Shown: positions 1 through 9,080 of the stretch, one piece after another
How the letters are laid out: each line of letters starts with the position of its first letter
Position numbering within the stretch: the first letter of the stretch is position 1
DNA from: SYFY01 sp041752315
GTDB taxonomy: Bacteria > Pseudomonadota > Gammaproteobacteria > Pseudomonadales > Azotimanducaceae
Length of the DNA: 64,000 nt
Direction: 5' to 3'
Assembly: GCA_041752315.1 (NCBI GenBank)
Contig: JBGSHJ010000064.1
Location: forward strand, 38,695 to 102,694
Made by a program: the position numbers and the translations under genes
The notes under the pieces: model-generated
Told to the model about the DNA's origin: nothing
Seen by the model: only the letters and a program-made list of their open reading frames with translations
The model's database searches: none

Positions 1-415
1 CGTCGGACCACGAATCCAGCGCTTCACCTTCGCCCTTTACCGGTACCGGTGCACCGGTGGCAATCGAGACATTGTGGGTGGTGTCCAGCGGTGCTTCAGG
101 CAGGGGAATGGAATTGCTGTTCAGAATGAGTGCGATCAGAGCCAGGTGCTGGACATCGCTGAGTGCTGTTCCACCGCCGGGTGGCATATTGGCTTTGTTG
201 TAGGCGAGAAGATCCTGCGAACTCCTGGCAGCCCACTTGTCCATGAATGGTTTGCCACGCAATTCGCTCCCGTGTGCAGATCCGCCGAGTGTTGCGCCAT
301 GGCAGGACAGACAGTGCGTGCCGTACAGCGATCGACCGACGGCGAGCTGATCGCTGGCGGCAGTGGCGCATGTCAGCCAGCCGCAAAGTACAACCGAAGT
401 GAACAGACGAATCAT
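1..415 (-). CDS. c-type cytochrome, partial (runs off left edge)
   Basis: Reading the minus strand from an ATG at 415, the frame stays open to base 1. It begins MIRLFTSVVLCGWLTCATA, a signal peptide, and is followed by GRSLYGTHCLSCHGATLGG, which holds one CxxCH haem-c site about 35 residues in. A later MPPGGG segment is typical of the loop that carries the axial methionine in small cytochromes c. The protein should therefore be exported and haem-loaded in the periplasm. The visible 138 codons end in a linker, so more protein lies outside the window. A second domain such as a PQQ-type dehydrogenase is possible but not visible. It lies downstream of the porin gene on the same strand, separated by 243 bp and a strong hairpin, so co-transcription is unlikely. 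Confidence 0.8.
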   Translation of the reverse strand, partial: MIRLFTSVVLCGWLTCATAASDQLAVGRSLYGTHCLSCHGATLGGSAHGSELRGKPFMDKWAARSSQDLLAYNKANMPPGGGTALSDVQHLALIALILNSNSIPLPEAPLDTTHNVSIATGAPVPVKGEGEALDSWSD

Positions 416-610
416 CGGACCAGGTCCTTGGGCAATCTTGATCAAGGAGATGGTAACGACTTGGCGTGTTCTGCGCGCGGGTTTGCGATTTGCACCCAGA
501 TACCGGGCGGAGCAGCAGTCCTTCGCCGCTCCATGAGGGCGTTTGGCCCATCCGATGGATCAACCGGTCTGTTGAAAGAGTGCATCCAGCACGTCGGCAG
601 AGAGAGATGA

Positions 611-638
611 GGAATGCTCTGGAAAGTCAGAGCATTCC
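611..638 (-). terminator. hairpin terminator downstream of the TorF-like porin
   Basis: A perfect 10-bp inverted repeat, GGAATGCTCT and AGAGCATTCC, flanks an 8-nt loop. It sits 20 bp past the porin stop codon. On the minus strand the stem is followed by a pyrimidine-rich TCATCTCTCTCTG rather than a pure T-run, so it is terminator-like but not textbook. Confidence 0.65.
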
Positions 639-658
639 CTGTGGTGCCGGGAAGTTCC

Positions 659-1381
659 CTAGAACATTTCGAAGTTCATCGTGTAGGAAACGACAAATTT
701 CACCTGGCTGTTGTCGTACGCGCCGTCGGCAACCGGCCCTTCCACGTTGGTGTCGCTGACCAGAAGCTTGAAGCCGGATTTTGCGATCGAAACGCCGTAG
801 TCAAGGTAGTCACCGTCGGTACCGTTGAATGCTTCCATGAATTCGCCGTCGTGGTACCCGACGTGCAAGCCGACGTCGATGTCGTTACCGGCATCAATCA
901 CGTAATCGGCGGAAAGGTAGAGCTGTTCGGCAAAACCAAAGTCCTGGCCAGGTGCTTCGTCCGCTTCGGTGTGCACGAGCGCTGCTGCCTTGAACGTGAA
1001 GCCGGCCACTGCAATGGAGCCATACACTTCACCGAAGTCAAAGTTCGCTGCCTTGTCGTAGTTGTAGTACATGTAGCCGGCGTTGTATGTCACGTCGCCG
1101 ACGGCTTTGCTGAATCCAGCGTAGATATCGTGTTCGTAGGAGTACGGATCACCCGCGCCGAAGTTGACGTTGGATACCCATGTGCCGACATAGAAGCCGC
1201 TGTCGTGGGTGTAATCGAGTCCGCCCGATATGGCCGCTTCGTTTTCGGTCTGGGTCAATCCACGCCAGATGTAGTTGCTGGCAGCGGTTGCGTTCGCGGT
1301 CAATGTATCGGCGTGAGCACTGCTCCCCAGTGCCATGCCGGCAGCGAGTACGCTGGTCGTCAATAAGGTTGAACCTTTCAT
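659..1381 (-). CDS. TorF family putative porin
   Basis: A 240-aa protein with a clear signal peptide (LTTSVLAAGMALGSSAHA, cleavage near residue 24) followed by ASNYIWRGLTQTENEAAISG. This N-terminal SNYxWRGxxQ pattern is characteristic of the TorF/TIGR02001 outer-membrane family. The mature part alternates hydrophobic and polar residues as beta-strands do and ends in an aromatic (YTMNFEMF), as outer-membrane barrels usually do. The start at 1381 is supported by AGAGGA about 8 nt upstream. It probably forms an outer-membrane channel; the substrate is unknown. It is transcribed alone: a hairpin follows and 444 bp of non-coding DNA precede it. Confidence 0.85.
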   Translation of the reverse strand: MKGSTLLTTSVLAAGMALGSSAHADTLTANATAASNYIWRGLTQTENEAAISGGLDYTHDSGFYVGTWVSNVNFGAGDPYSYEHDIYAGFSKAVGDVTYNAGYMYYNYDKAANFDFGEVYGSIAVAGFTFKAAALVHTEADEAPGQDFGFAEQLYLSADYVIDAGNDIDVGLHVGYHDGEFMEAFNGTDGDYLDYGVSIAKSGFKLLVSDTNVEGPVADGAYDNSQVKFVVSYTMNFEMF

Positions 1382-1825
1382 CTCTATATCCTCTTGTTGG
1401 TCGACTGTTAGTCATCGAGCCGTGTAACGCGGTGTGTGACACCGTGCACACGCTGGCGGGAGGTCTGATGCACGAAGCAGGCCAACTTGTCCTATAGGGC
1501 GTCGCGAAGCGCTTATGAGGTGCATTTGAGGGCCTTCGCCCCGAAGCAGGGCGTTTCAGAATCCTCAACGCCCACAAATGGTGCCTGTGACACCTTTTTG
1601 GGCAGTATTTCTGCCAGATAGTCGAGTTTCGAGGTCCGCCGGAGAAATCAGATCCCGGTTTTGTGCATCGTCGATTCCAATCGTGGCCCTGGCCTATGCC
1701 CAGTTGCGTGGCATCGTCTCCTGATCGAGCAGGTGTGCGCCTGCGTTCCCGGATGCTCGTGGTGTTGCCAGATCTTCCCTGATCCGGAGAATGGCGCTCG
1801 TATTGCGGGTCGTGGCGAGGCGATC
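1382..1825. other. intergenic region between divergent genes
   Basis: No convincing gene is present. The reading frames across it are short or are upstream extensions of the P-loop kinase frame with no family-like content. It must hold the promoters of the TorF-like porin (leftward) and the P-loop kinase (rightward), but I could not pick out clear -35/-10 pairs. Confidence 0.5.
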
Positions 1826-2467
1826 GTGTCCGAACACTTTATTTCGCGAGCCGAACTGGGCCGCCGGATTCATGTGACCGGTCACAGCTGTGCCGGTAAA
1901 AGCACCCTGGCAGCGCAGATGGCGGCTTCCATGTCCGTTCCCTGCATCGAACTGGACGCTCTCAACTGGTTGCCGGACTGGGTTGGGCTCAATGCCACCG
2001 ATCCGGCGCGGCTTGATGCGCGCATCCTCGAAGCGACCCAGGGTGAGGGTTGGGTACTGGCCGGTTCCTACGAGTCGTTCTGCGAGCGACTGTGCTGGTC
2101 GAGACTGGATAGCCTTGTTTTTCTGGACCTGCCACGCTGGCAGCTGTTGCTGCGTGTCCTGGCTCGATCCTGGCGTCGCTGGCGCAACAGGGAGCTGCTG
2201 TGGGGCACCAACTACGAAAAATTCTGGCCACAACTGGCGGTCTGGAATCGCGAACACTCCCTGGTATGGTGGATCTGGACCCAACATGCACGCAAACGGG
2301 CGCGCTTTGCAGCGTTGCGGACTGATCCTCGTCATGCGCACATTCGTCTGGTTCATCTGCGTTCGGTCGATGCGATCAACGCGTTCAGGGAGCAGTTTGA
2401 GCGGCAGGCGCCGGCAGACCAGTCAGGAAAGGAAGTCCGGAGAGGGAGTCAGGTGAACAACGCGTAA
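1826..2467 (+). CDS. P-loop NTPase / adenylate-kinase-like (FlaR-type) protein
   Basis: A protein of 213 aa if read from GTG at 1826, which has GGCGAGG just upstream. The open frame extends to 1661, but the extra 55 residues are Cys-rich and unlike any protein N-terminus. The Walker A motif GHSCAGKST lies about 18 residues in, followed by IELDALNWLPDW. That D-x-LNWxPxW segment is typical of the topology-modulation/FlaR-like kinase family (DNA topology modulation protein relatives). Several Trp/Arg-rich segments (RSWRRWRNRELLWG) match the lid region of these kinases. It is probably a cytosolic nucleotide or small-molecule kinase; the substrate is unknown. Its end overlaps the convergent small membrane gene by 19 bp. 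Confidence 0.7.
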   Translation: MSEHFISRAELGRRIHVTGHSCAGKSTLAAQMAASMSVPCIELDALNWLPDWVGLNATDPARLDARILEATQGEGWVLAGSYESFCERLCWSRLDSLVFLDLPRWQLLLRVLARSWRRWRNRELLWGTNYEKFWPQLAVWNREHSLVWWIWTQHARKRARFAALRTDPRHAHIRLVHLRSVDAINAFREQFERQAPADQSGKEVRRGSQVNNA

Positions 2468-2670
2468 AGCCCGAGTTGGACAATCACGAGCGGAATGGCC
2501 CAGAAGCGGAAGTCTCGCCACCAGCTTTGATCCGGTGCGTTGCGCATGATCTCTGTCTTTGGAATCAGGAACACCGCGAACGCGATGCCGACAAACAGGA
2601 TCACTGCGGCAAGGTTTGCCCACCAGACGGGAAAATCAGCGGGATTCACGCCGGAACACCAGGTGGTCAA
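2449..2670 (-). CDS. small two-helix membrane protein next to SSS symporter
   Basis: A 73-aa protein with two hydrophobic stretches (WANLAAVILFVGIAFAVFLI and FWAIPLVIVQLGLYALF). The start ATG at 2670 lies inside the last 35 bp of the symporter gene, which suggests translational coupling. Small membrane proteins encoded directly after SSS or other transporter genes often act as accessory subunits, but nothing here proves that. The 3' end overlaps the convergent kinase gene. Its hydrophobic profile and coupled position make it a more convincing gene than a chance frame. Confidence 0.6.
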   Translation of the reverse strand: MTTWCSGVNPADFPVWWANLAAVILFVGIAFAVFLIPKTEIMRNAPDQSWWRDFRFWAIPLVIVQLGLYALFT

Positions 2671-4090
2671 GGGTTGTTGCAGGCAGTTTTTCAGTGAAAA
2701 AGCTCACGACCCACAGGCAAGCCAGGGCGTAGACGAACGTGACAAACGCGACATACAGCATGTTGGTACCCAGGGCAGTGAGTGTGCCGGAAAGACACAC
2801 ACCGGTGACCAGCGTGACAAGCCCGGCCACGGGGGTGACATGCCGGGTGAAGGCACCCAGTACCAGGAGTGCAAGAGTAGGTCCCTGGAACAGGGACAGC
2901 AGGGTCTGGATGAACTCGTACATCCCGCCGAGATTGCCAATCTGCGGCGCCATCAGCATGGCCACGAGCAGGATGAAGCCGGTGAGCATTCGACCCACGG
3001 CGAGGTCACGTGACCGATCCGCATTGCGCATCAGCACACCGCGGATATCCCGCGTGATCATGAGTGACGTGCTGTTCAGCGTGGAGTCCACGGTCGACTG
3101 CAGCGCCGCGATCAACGCGACAAACATGAGACCTGAAAGTCCCGGTGGCAGAACGTTCTTGATGACCCAGGGCAGCGCCATGTCCGGGTACTCGATCTGG
3201 GCCTTCATCACCAGCGCAAGCAATCCCGGAAAGACAATCAGCAACGGCACCAGAGTCTTGGCGAAAGCCGCGAACATCATGGCTGCGCTGGCGTCCCACT
3301 GGGACCGGGCACCAAGCGTACGCTGCAGGATGGTCTGGCTGCCGCACCAGTAAGCGGGCGAGAGGACAATGGCCAGGCCAAGCAGTACACCTGGCCATGG
3401 AAAGGTGTCGTGGTCGGCTGGCAGGAATGCGTGCAGATGATCCGGATTGTGAGCAGTCAGTTTGGCCGCGAAACCCGTGAATCCGCCTGTTTCTGCGATA
3501 CCCAGGCCAACGATCACCAGTCCGCCGCAAAACATGATCAGCACCTGCACCATGTCGGTGTAAGCCACGGCGCGCAACCCACCGGCAATGCTGTAGATGC
3601 CGACCACGGCTCCGGTAACAAGGACACCAGCCCATATTGGCCAGCCCAGATAGGTCTGCAGTGTCAACGCCAGCGCCCAGAGACCGACGGCGATCGCAAA
3701 AATCGAGAAGGTGGAGGTGATCAGCGCGAGCAGGACGCGTACGGCGTTGTTGTATCGCCTGCCCATGTACTCCGGAATCGAATAGACACCGGCGCGCCAG
3801 TAGACCGGAATGAAAATGAGCGAGGCGAGAATCATCGCCGGGATGGCGCCTATCCACTCGAAGTTGGCCTGCGCGACACCTACCTTGTACGCACTGCCTG
3901 ACGCGCCGACATAACCTTCCGCAGAAATGTTGGTGCCGATGATCGACAGGCCGACCACGTACCACGCGAGTGAGCGACCAGCCAGGAAAAAATCCCGGGC
4001 ATCGTGGACACTTCGCGAGACTCGCAGACCCACAAAGGTGATGACACCCAGATAGGCCACGATGATGGCAAGATCCAATGGATGAACCAT
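2636..4090 (-). CDS. sodium:solute symporter (SSS family)
   Basis: A 484-aa polytopic membrane protein with about 13 predicted helices. The N-terminus (DLAIIVAYLGVITFVGL) and the segments RDFFLAGRSLAWYVVGLS and SAEGYVGASGSAYKVG match the first two helices of the SSS/SGLT fold. The Na+-site region near helix 8 (GLSGLMFVALIAALQST) and the following STSLMITRDI segment are also typical. It is probably a Na+-coupled uptake system. The length and the SIPEYMGRRYN segment fit sugar/vitamin-type SSS members, but substrate cannot be assigned. It is translationally coupled to the small membrane protein at 2670. Confidence 0.88.
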   Translation of the reverse strand: MVHPLDLAIIVAYLGVITFVGLRVSRSVHDARDFFLAGRSLAWYVVGLSIIGTNISAEGYVGASGSAYKVGVAQANFEWIGAIPAMILASLIFIPVYWRAGVYSIPEYMGRRYNNAVRVLLALITSTFSIFAIAVGLWALALTLQTYLGWPIWAGVLVTGAVVGIYSIAGGLRAVAYTDMVQVLIMFCGGLVIVGLGIAETGGFTGFAAKLTAHNPDHLHAFLPADHDTFPWPGVLLGLAIVLSPAYWCGSQTILQRTLGARSQWDASAAMMFAAFAKTLVPLLIVFPGLLALVMKAQIEYPDMALPWVIKNVLPPGLSGLMFVALIAALQSTVDSTLNSTSLMITRDIRGVLMRNADRSRDLAVGRMLTGFILLVAMLMAPQIGNLGGMYEFIQTLLSLFQGPTLALLVLGAFTRHVTPVAGLVTLVTGVCLSGTLTALGTNMLYVAFVTFVYALACLWVVSFFTEKLPATTLDHLVFRRESR

Positions 4091-4356
4091 GGTGCTGTCT
4101 TGACTCCCCCCTCACCTGGCGATTGCCTGAACTTACCGACCCGGCGTGATCGGATAAATTGGGACGGCTCGTTCCACCGACGCGGCAGAAGCCTGAATTC
4201 CGACAGGCTTTTGCTGCTTGTTCCTGGATCGGTGGCAGATGCTCCGTACGATGCTCATGGTCCATGAAGTCGGAACCATGGGCTGCGATGACCCTCAGGC
4301 ACTATACTCGCGACATGATCGCGACGAACTATCAACCAGACAGGAGTCCGGATCAA

Positions 4357-4989
4357 ATGGCTCTCGACATCATTGGTGCGGGCTTTGGGCGCACGGGAAC
4401 GCTCTCGCTCAAACACGCGCTGGAACAGCTTGGTTTCAACAAGTGTTATCACATGATGGAAGTCATGAACCACCCGGATCACACCGGGCTGTGGCGAGCC
4501 GCCAGCCGCGGTGAAACCATCAACTGGGAATCCCTGTTTGCGGGTTACCGGGCAAGCGTCGACTGGCCGTCCTGCAATTTCTGGAAGGAGCAGATGCGGG
4601 CGTTTCCGGAGGCCAGGGTGATTCTCTCGCTGCGCGACGCCGATGGCTGGTACGACAGCATCATGAACACCATCTGGAAAGTGTCCGAGATGATCATGAA
4701 AGTGGATGCGCCGGAAACCCGGGAGCGGACCAGCATGGTGTTCGAGTTGATCTGGGACGGAAAGTTTCAACGTCGCATGGACGACAAGGCCTATGTGATC
4801 TCGGTTTTCAACAAGCACAATCAGGAAGTAATTGACTCGGTACCGGACGAACAGCTTCTTGTCTATAGGCCTGGTGATGGCTGGGAGCCGCTGTGCGATT
4901 TTCTCGAATGCCCGCTGCCTGTGACGCCGTACCCGAAGATGAATTCCACCGAGGATTTCCAGAAGTTCTTCATGCAATCGAAGGGTTGA
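4357..4989 (+). CDS. sulfotransferase family protein
   Basis: The protein is 210 aa from ATG 4357, which has CAGGAG about 10 nt upstream; an ATG at 4315 would add 14 residues. It opens with IIGAGFGRTGTLSLKHALEQ, the PAPS 5'-phosphosulfate loop as found in the bacterial sulfotransferase family with the G-x-GRTGT-x-S consensus. RVILSLRDADGWYDSI corresponds to the 3'-phosphate-binding R-x-P-x-x-W-x-S-like region, and CYHMMEV is typical of this subfamily. It would transfer sulfonate from PAPS to an unknown acceptor in the cytosol. It stands alone, 50 bp upstream of the RDD gene. Confidence 0.85.
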   Translation: MALDIIGAGFGRTGTLSLKHALEQLGFNKCYHMMEVMNHPDHTGLWRAASRGETINWESLFAGYRASVDWPSCNFWKEQMRAFPEARVILSLRDADGWYDSIMNTIWKVSEMIMKVDAPETRERTSMVFELIWDGKFQRRMDDKAYVISVFNKHNQEVIDSVPDEQLLVYRPGDGWEPLCDFLECPLPVTPYPKMNSTEDFQKFFMQSKG

Positions 4990-5039
4990 TGAGCATGCTG
5001 TCCAGTGAGGGCAGCGCCTCATCGCGGGTCCGCTGACAA

Positions 5040-5756
5040 GTGAGTGATACACACGCCATTGGCAGTGTCACCGGTGTGGATGTTCAGCTGCGTATCGCCG
5101 GGACCGGTGCCCGCAGCTATGCGTTTGTCATCGACTGGCACCTTCGTGTACTGGTCGCTCTGGCATGGTTGATCGCCGGCACGACGCTGTTTGGCTGGTC
5201 GACTGAAACAGTCGATGCGGCATCATCCGTGGATGGTGGCTTCTTTCTGTTGGTACTGCTGCCTGCTTTTGCGCTCTACATGCTTTACCACCCTGTGCTT
5301 GAAGTGGTGATGGCTGGACAGACACCGGGAAAACGCATGGCCGGGATCCGGATCGTCACTACAGACGGTTTCACGCCAGGCGTCGGAGCGCTGCTGATTC
5401 GCAATGTGTTGCGGCTGCTGGACGCGCTGCCAATGTTCTATCTGCTCGGGTTTGTGGTCACCCTTGTCACACCGCAAGCGGTGCGAATCGGTGACCTCGC
5501 GGCAGGTACCATGCTGGTGTATGACGACAGCGATCTGACTGTCCTGCCACCATTGCCTCTCGAAGCCGTCAATCGGGTGGGCTTGCAGCAGGTCGAGTTG
5601 ATTCGCGATCTCCTCGGCAGGTGGGATGAACTGTCATCGGACGCCCGGCGTCGGGTGGCGATCACGTTGCTGGAGCGTCAACTCGGGGACAAGGTTACGG
5701 GGTTGCCGGATGAGTCGCTGCGCGCTCGCCTTGTGCTGTTGCTCGAGCGGCCATGA
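5040..5756 (+). CDS. RDD family membrane protein
   Basis: A 238-aa protein with a GTG start at 5040. The N-terminal half has the RDD signature: an Arg in the first segment (GARSYAFVIDWHLRVLVALAW) and then GQTPGKRMAGIRIVTTDG, the usual G-x-x-T-x-GK-x-x-x-GI-x-V block between helices. Three or four transmembrane segments lie within residues 25-160, followed by a roughly 75-aa cytosolic tail. The stop overlaps the SpoIIM-like gene start in ATGA. RDD proteins recur beside SpoIIM/MoxR/DUF58 clusters, as here; the biochemical role is not established. Confidence 0.88.
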   Translation: MSDTHAIGSVTGVDVQLRIAGTGARSYAFVIDWHLRVLVALAWLIAGTTLFGWSTETVDAASSVDGGFFLLVLLPAFALYMLYHPVLEVVMAGQTPGKRMAGIRIVTTDGFTPGVGALLIRNVLRLLDALPMFYLLGFVVTLVTPQAVRIGDLAAGTMLVYDDSDLTVLPPLPLEAVNRVGLQQVELIRDLLGRWDELSSDARRRVAITLLERQLGDKVTGLPDESLRARLVLLLERP

Positions 5757-6817
5757 CCGATTTGTTGCAAGACACGGGTCCGGCGGACGCCCCCGCGGCC
5801 GATAGTCGCTGGTTTGGTGCGCGGCTGCCGAGATGGGCTTCCCTTGGCGAACAATTGGCAACCCTCGAACGAACCGGTCGGGCAGCACCTGACCAGGTAC
5901 TTGGTTGTCTGCGGATATACCCGGAACTTGCCAGGGATCTGGCCATAGCCCGCAAGCTTTCGCCCACGGGTCAGGTGACCAGACAACTGGAACGGCATTA
6001 TTTCCGCCTTCACCGAATGCTCTATCAGCCGGCGTTTTCCTGGCGGGAAGACCTCGCGGTCCTGATTCGCTCGGAACTGCCGGCGATCATTCACGAGATG
6101 CGCTGGCGGATCGTGGCGGTATCGTTGCTGTTTGCAGGCACTTCCATTTTTGGCTGGTGGCTGATCACGGCCCATCCGGATCTGGCAGGCCTGTTTGCCT
6201 CCGAATCCATGCGCAACGATGTCCGCAGTGGAAGGCTCTGGACAGAAGGACTGTTCAGCGTCGCTCCTCCGGCAGTCTTGTCGGTATCCATCTTTGCCAA
6301 CAACATCACGGTCGCGCTGACCGCAGCAAGCCTGGGTGTCCTGTATGGCCTTGGCACCCTGTATATCGTTGGTTTGAACGGGATGATGCTGGGTGGCGTG
6401 TTTGCCTTTGTTGCCCAGTACGGCATGGCGGATCGCCTCTTTGCCTTTGTCTGTGCGCATGGCCCTGTTGAACTCAGCGCCATCTGTCTGTGCGGAGCGG
6501 CCGGACTGTATCTTGGTGAGTCACTGGCCCGGCCCGGCAGGTTGTCACGAACCCAGGCGTTTCGTGAAGCGGCCCACAAGGTCTGGCGCGTGCTGCTGGT
6601 CTGTGTCGTGTTTCTTGTTGGCGCAGGATTGATAGAGGGGTATGTATCGCCCGATCCCGACTTTCCACTCGTGGTGCGCTTGCTGATCGGCTTTGGTTAC
6701 CTCGGCATCTTCCTGTTCACGCTGGCGGGTTGGCGGCGTCCTTCGTTCAACCTCTTCCGCGCAGTCGCAGCAATTGATACTGCCGAAACACCCGCGACTC
6801 GAGTTCGTCCGGTGTAG
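5753..6817 (+). CDS. stage II sporulation protein M-like (SpoIIM/DUF95) membrane protein
   Basis: A 354-aa integral membrane protein starting in the ATGA overlap with the RDD gene. Residues 1-110 are soluble, followed by a transmembrane helix (MRWRIVAVSLLFAGTSIFGWWLI) and then IFANNITVALTAASLGVLYGLGT. The latter is the NN-x-x-VA/G-rich block diagnostic of SpoIIM/DUF95 proteins. A conserved HGPVELSAICLCGAAGLYLG follows. Non-sporulating bacteria keep this family beside RDD and MoxR genes. Its 3' end overlaps the convergent DUF58 gene by 71 bp, so transcripts of the two operons would be antisense there. Confidence 0.87.
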   Translation: MTDLLQDTGPADAPAADSRWFGARLPRWASLGEQLATLERTGRAAPDQVLGCLRIYPELARDLAIARKLSPTGQVTRQLERHYFRLHRMLYQPAFSWREDLAVLIRSELPAIIHEMRWRIVAVSLLFAGTSIFGWWLITAHPDLAGLFASESMRNDVRSGRLWTEGLFSVAPPAVLSVSIFANNITVALTAASLGVLYGLGTLYIVGLNGMMLGGVFAFVAQYGMADRLFAFVCAHGPVELSAICLCGAAGLYLGESLARPGRLSRTQAFREAAHKVWRVLLVCVVFLVGAGLIEGYVSPDPDFPLVVRLLIGFGYLGIFLFTLAGWRRPSFNLFRAVAAIDTAETPATRVRPV

Positions 6818-8102
6818 TGCAGACGGCCATCGCACCAAGGCGACGCAGACTTTCGACACTCTTTTCAAGCTGGTGTTGGTACTCCAGTGCAGCAAGACTG
6901 TGGTATGGGTCAAGCCAATGCTGCGCAGGTTGTCTGGCCAGCGCGGCCAGTTCCTTGCCAATGAGGCCCACCAGTACGGGCTGATGCTTGGGCACCCAGG
7001 CGCGAACTGCAGCTGCCAACTGACTGTTGGAGTTCCCCTGAAACAGGTCCGACAGCAGGATCACCAGCGTTCTCTGACTGACAAGTTGTCGTACGCGCAA
7101 TGCAGCCATCAGCACGTCACCTTCCACCGGCCTGGACTCGAGGGTCGCCAGTGCCTTGCGGATCCGCGCAACGGTGGCAAGACCTCCGGCCGGTGTGATG
7201 GCGTGCCCAATACGATCGCTGAAGGTGACGAGACCGACACTGTCGCCGTTGCAAGCCGCGTATTCCAGCAAACGTGAGGTCAGATTGATGTAGTGGCCGA
7301 GCTGATCCAGGCCATCCAGCGCAGTTCTGCTGGTCCGCCCGGTGTCGAGGACGATCATCACACGCAACTGGGTATCCCGTGCGTGAACCCTGGTAATCAG
7401 ATGCCCACTTCGAGCGCTCGCTTTCCAGTCGATCGACTGACGCGGATCACCAGGCTGGTATTCCCGCAGGTGATGAAGCGCAAGACCAGTACCGATCTGG
7501 AAGGTCGGTGTACCGGGTGCTGCCTGAATCCCGCTGAGACCTGCGTTGCGCTGCCAGGTATCCGGAACCACGTGCAATGTCGTGTTGAGGGCCAATTGGG
7601 CCGGCCACCAGGCGAGACCCGCAGGTCCCGCGATGCGAACAGGCAAAACAGACCAGTTCACGGAACCGATGGCAATGGTCTGGATGGTGATTCTCTGCAA
7701 CAGACGGCCGGCTGGTGCGAGAACAACTTCCCGGATTTCCTGGGTCGTCTGCACAGCTACGGGCAGTGCCGGCTCGTATTGCAGGCGTACGGATCGTGCT
7801 GAGTGGTTGACCAGTTCGATCTGCAGCACTTCCTGACGACCCAGATGCAGTGCCATGGGTTCCATCCGCTGCACGGACAACAACGGGCGCCGTGCCATCC
7901 AACCATCCAGCACCAGCCCGATCAACAGCCCTGCCGCAATCACCCGCCACCATGGCACGTCTGTACCGGACCATTCACCGACTATCCCGGTGGTGACGGT
8001 GATGGCCAGGATCCACAGGGCCTGCGGGCGGAGATTCATGCGTGCTTCACGGGTACCCGGCAGGATTGCCGGCTGCCTTGGCGAAGGCTGTTGGTCCGGC
8101 AT
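6747..8102 (-). CDS. DUF58 domain-containing protein
   Basis: A 451-aa protein with two N-terminal hydrophobic segments (LWILAITVTTGIVGEW and VIAAGLLIGLVLDGWM). Then comes the DUF58 core: LREYQPGDPRQSIDWKASARSG (R-x-Y-x-x-GDxxRxIDWKAxAR), followed by LRVMIVLDTGRTSRTALDG, a vWA-like MIDAS-type segment. This family partners MoxR AAA+ ATPases, a pairing thought to work like metal chelatase/vWA systems in maturing target complexes. It follows the MoxR gene by 27 bp, as usual. The ATG at 8102 gives a normal family length. Confidence 0.93.
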   Translation of the reverse strand: MPDQQPSPRQPAILPGTREARMNLRPQALWILAITVTTGIVGEWSGTDVPWWRVIAAGLLIGLVLDGWMARRPLLSVQRMEPMALHLGRQEVLQIELVNHSARSVRLQYEPALPVAVQTTQEIREVVLAPAGRLLQRITIQTIAIGSVNWSVLPVRIAGPAGLAWWPAQLALNTTLHVVPDTWQRNAGLSGIQAAPGTPTFQIGTGLALHHLREYQPGDPRQSIDWKASARSGHLITRVHARDTQLRVMIVLDTGRTSRTALDGLDQLGHYINLTSRLLEYAACNGDSVGLVTFSDRIGHAITPAGGLATVARIRKALATLESRPVEGDVLMAALRVRQLVSQRTLVILLSDLFQGNSNSQLAAAVRAWVPKHQPVLVGLIGKELAALARQPAQHWLDPYHSLAALEYQHQLEKSVESLRRLGAMAVCTTPDELESRVFRQYQLLRLRGRG

Positions 8103-8129
8103 ATGGAAGGAGTCGGCGGGTCGATGTAC

Positions 8130-9080
8130 TCAACGCGGCACCGGCACCTGGTCAAGCAGGTGATCCACTTCATCCTGCGCGTTGATCCCATCGAGGATTG
8201 CGTCCGGCGAAAGGATCAGTCGATGGCGCAGCACCCAGGGTGCTACCCGTTTGACGTCATCGGGCAGAACGTGATCACCTCCTCGCAACGCCGCTTCGAT
8301 ACGAGCCGCGGTTGCGAACGCCAGTGCACCTCGGGTCGAAATGCCCAGACTGATCCGGTGACTGTTGCGTGTTGCCACGGCGAGGTCCAGCACGTAACCC
8401 ATGAGCGCCTCCGACAGGTGGATGGCGGCGAGTTCACTTCGAGCCTGGCCGACGAGTCCTGCGGGAACCTGCTCAAGCGGTATGGGCGTGGCCCGCACTC
8501 GCGCGTCAGGCAGGTTGTAGGCATCGAGGATGCGCAATTCATCAGCGCGTGCCGGGTACGTCAGACGGCTGGAGATCATGAAACGGTCGAGTTGAGACTC
8601 CGGCAATGCATAGGTACCTTCGAACTCCCGTGGGTTCTGCGTGGCAATGACGAGGAAATCGTTGCTCAGAGTCATGGTCTCCCGGTCGACACTGATCTGG
8701 CGTTCTTCCATGGCTTCGAGCAGCGCAGACTGGGTTTTTGGACCGGCCCGGTTGATTTCGTCGACCAGCACCACATCTGCAAACAAGGGACCGGGCTGGA
8801 AGACAAAGCTGCTGGAGGCACTGCTGTAGACGTGTATGCCGGTGATGTCCGAAGGCATGAGGTCCGCCGTACCCTGGATTCGATTGAACCGGCCCCCCAA
8901 CAACTGTGCAAAGTGGCGACCAAGCAGGGTCTTGCCAAGGCCCGGTGGGCCTTCCAGCAGCAGGTGCCCGCGTCCGATCAATGCCAGGGTCAATGCATGA
9001 ATGGTGTCATTGACACCAAAAGCAACACGGCCCAGTTCCTGTTGCAGATGATCCTTCAGTTGAACGGCGGCGCTTGTCAT
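8130..9080 (-). CDS. MoxR family AAA+ ATPase
   Basis: The frame reaches 9224, but the start chosen is ATG 9080. That ATG overlaps the DUF4350 stop in ATGA and begins MTSAAVQLKDHLQQELGRVAFG as MoxR proteins do, giving 316 aa. Walker A is LLLEGPPGLGKT, Walker B VVLVDEINRA, sensor 1 VIATQNP, and the arginine finger lies in ALPESQLDRFMIS. MoxR ATPases are chaperone-like remodelling enzymes acting with vWA/DUF58 partners. The gene lies third in the minus-strand operon, between DUF4350 and DUF58. Confidence 0.94.
   Translation of the reverse strand: MTSAAVQLKDHLQQELGRVAFGVNDTIHALTLALIGRGHLLLEGPPGLGKTLLGRHFAQLLGGRFNRIQGTADLMPSDITGIHVYSSASSSFVFQPGPLFADVVLVDEINRAGPKTQSALLEAMEERQISVDRETMTLSNDFLVIATQNPREFEGTYALPESQLDRFMISSRLTYPARADELRILDAYNLPDARVRATPIPLEQVPAGLVGQARSELAAIHLSEALMGYVLDLAVATRNSHRISLGISTRGALAFATAARIEAALRGGDHVLPDDVKRVAPWVLRHRLILSPDAILDGINAQDEVDHLLDQVPVPR

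Noticed and set aside
3006..4265. 419-codon minus-strand frame overlapping the symporter
   Set aside because: Same strand but a different frame; His/Arg/Gln-rich with no hydrophobic pattern, so a shadow of the symporter gene.
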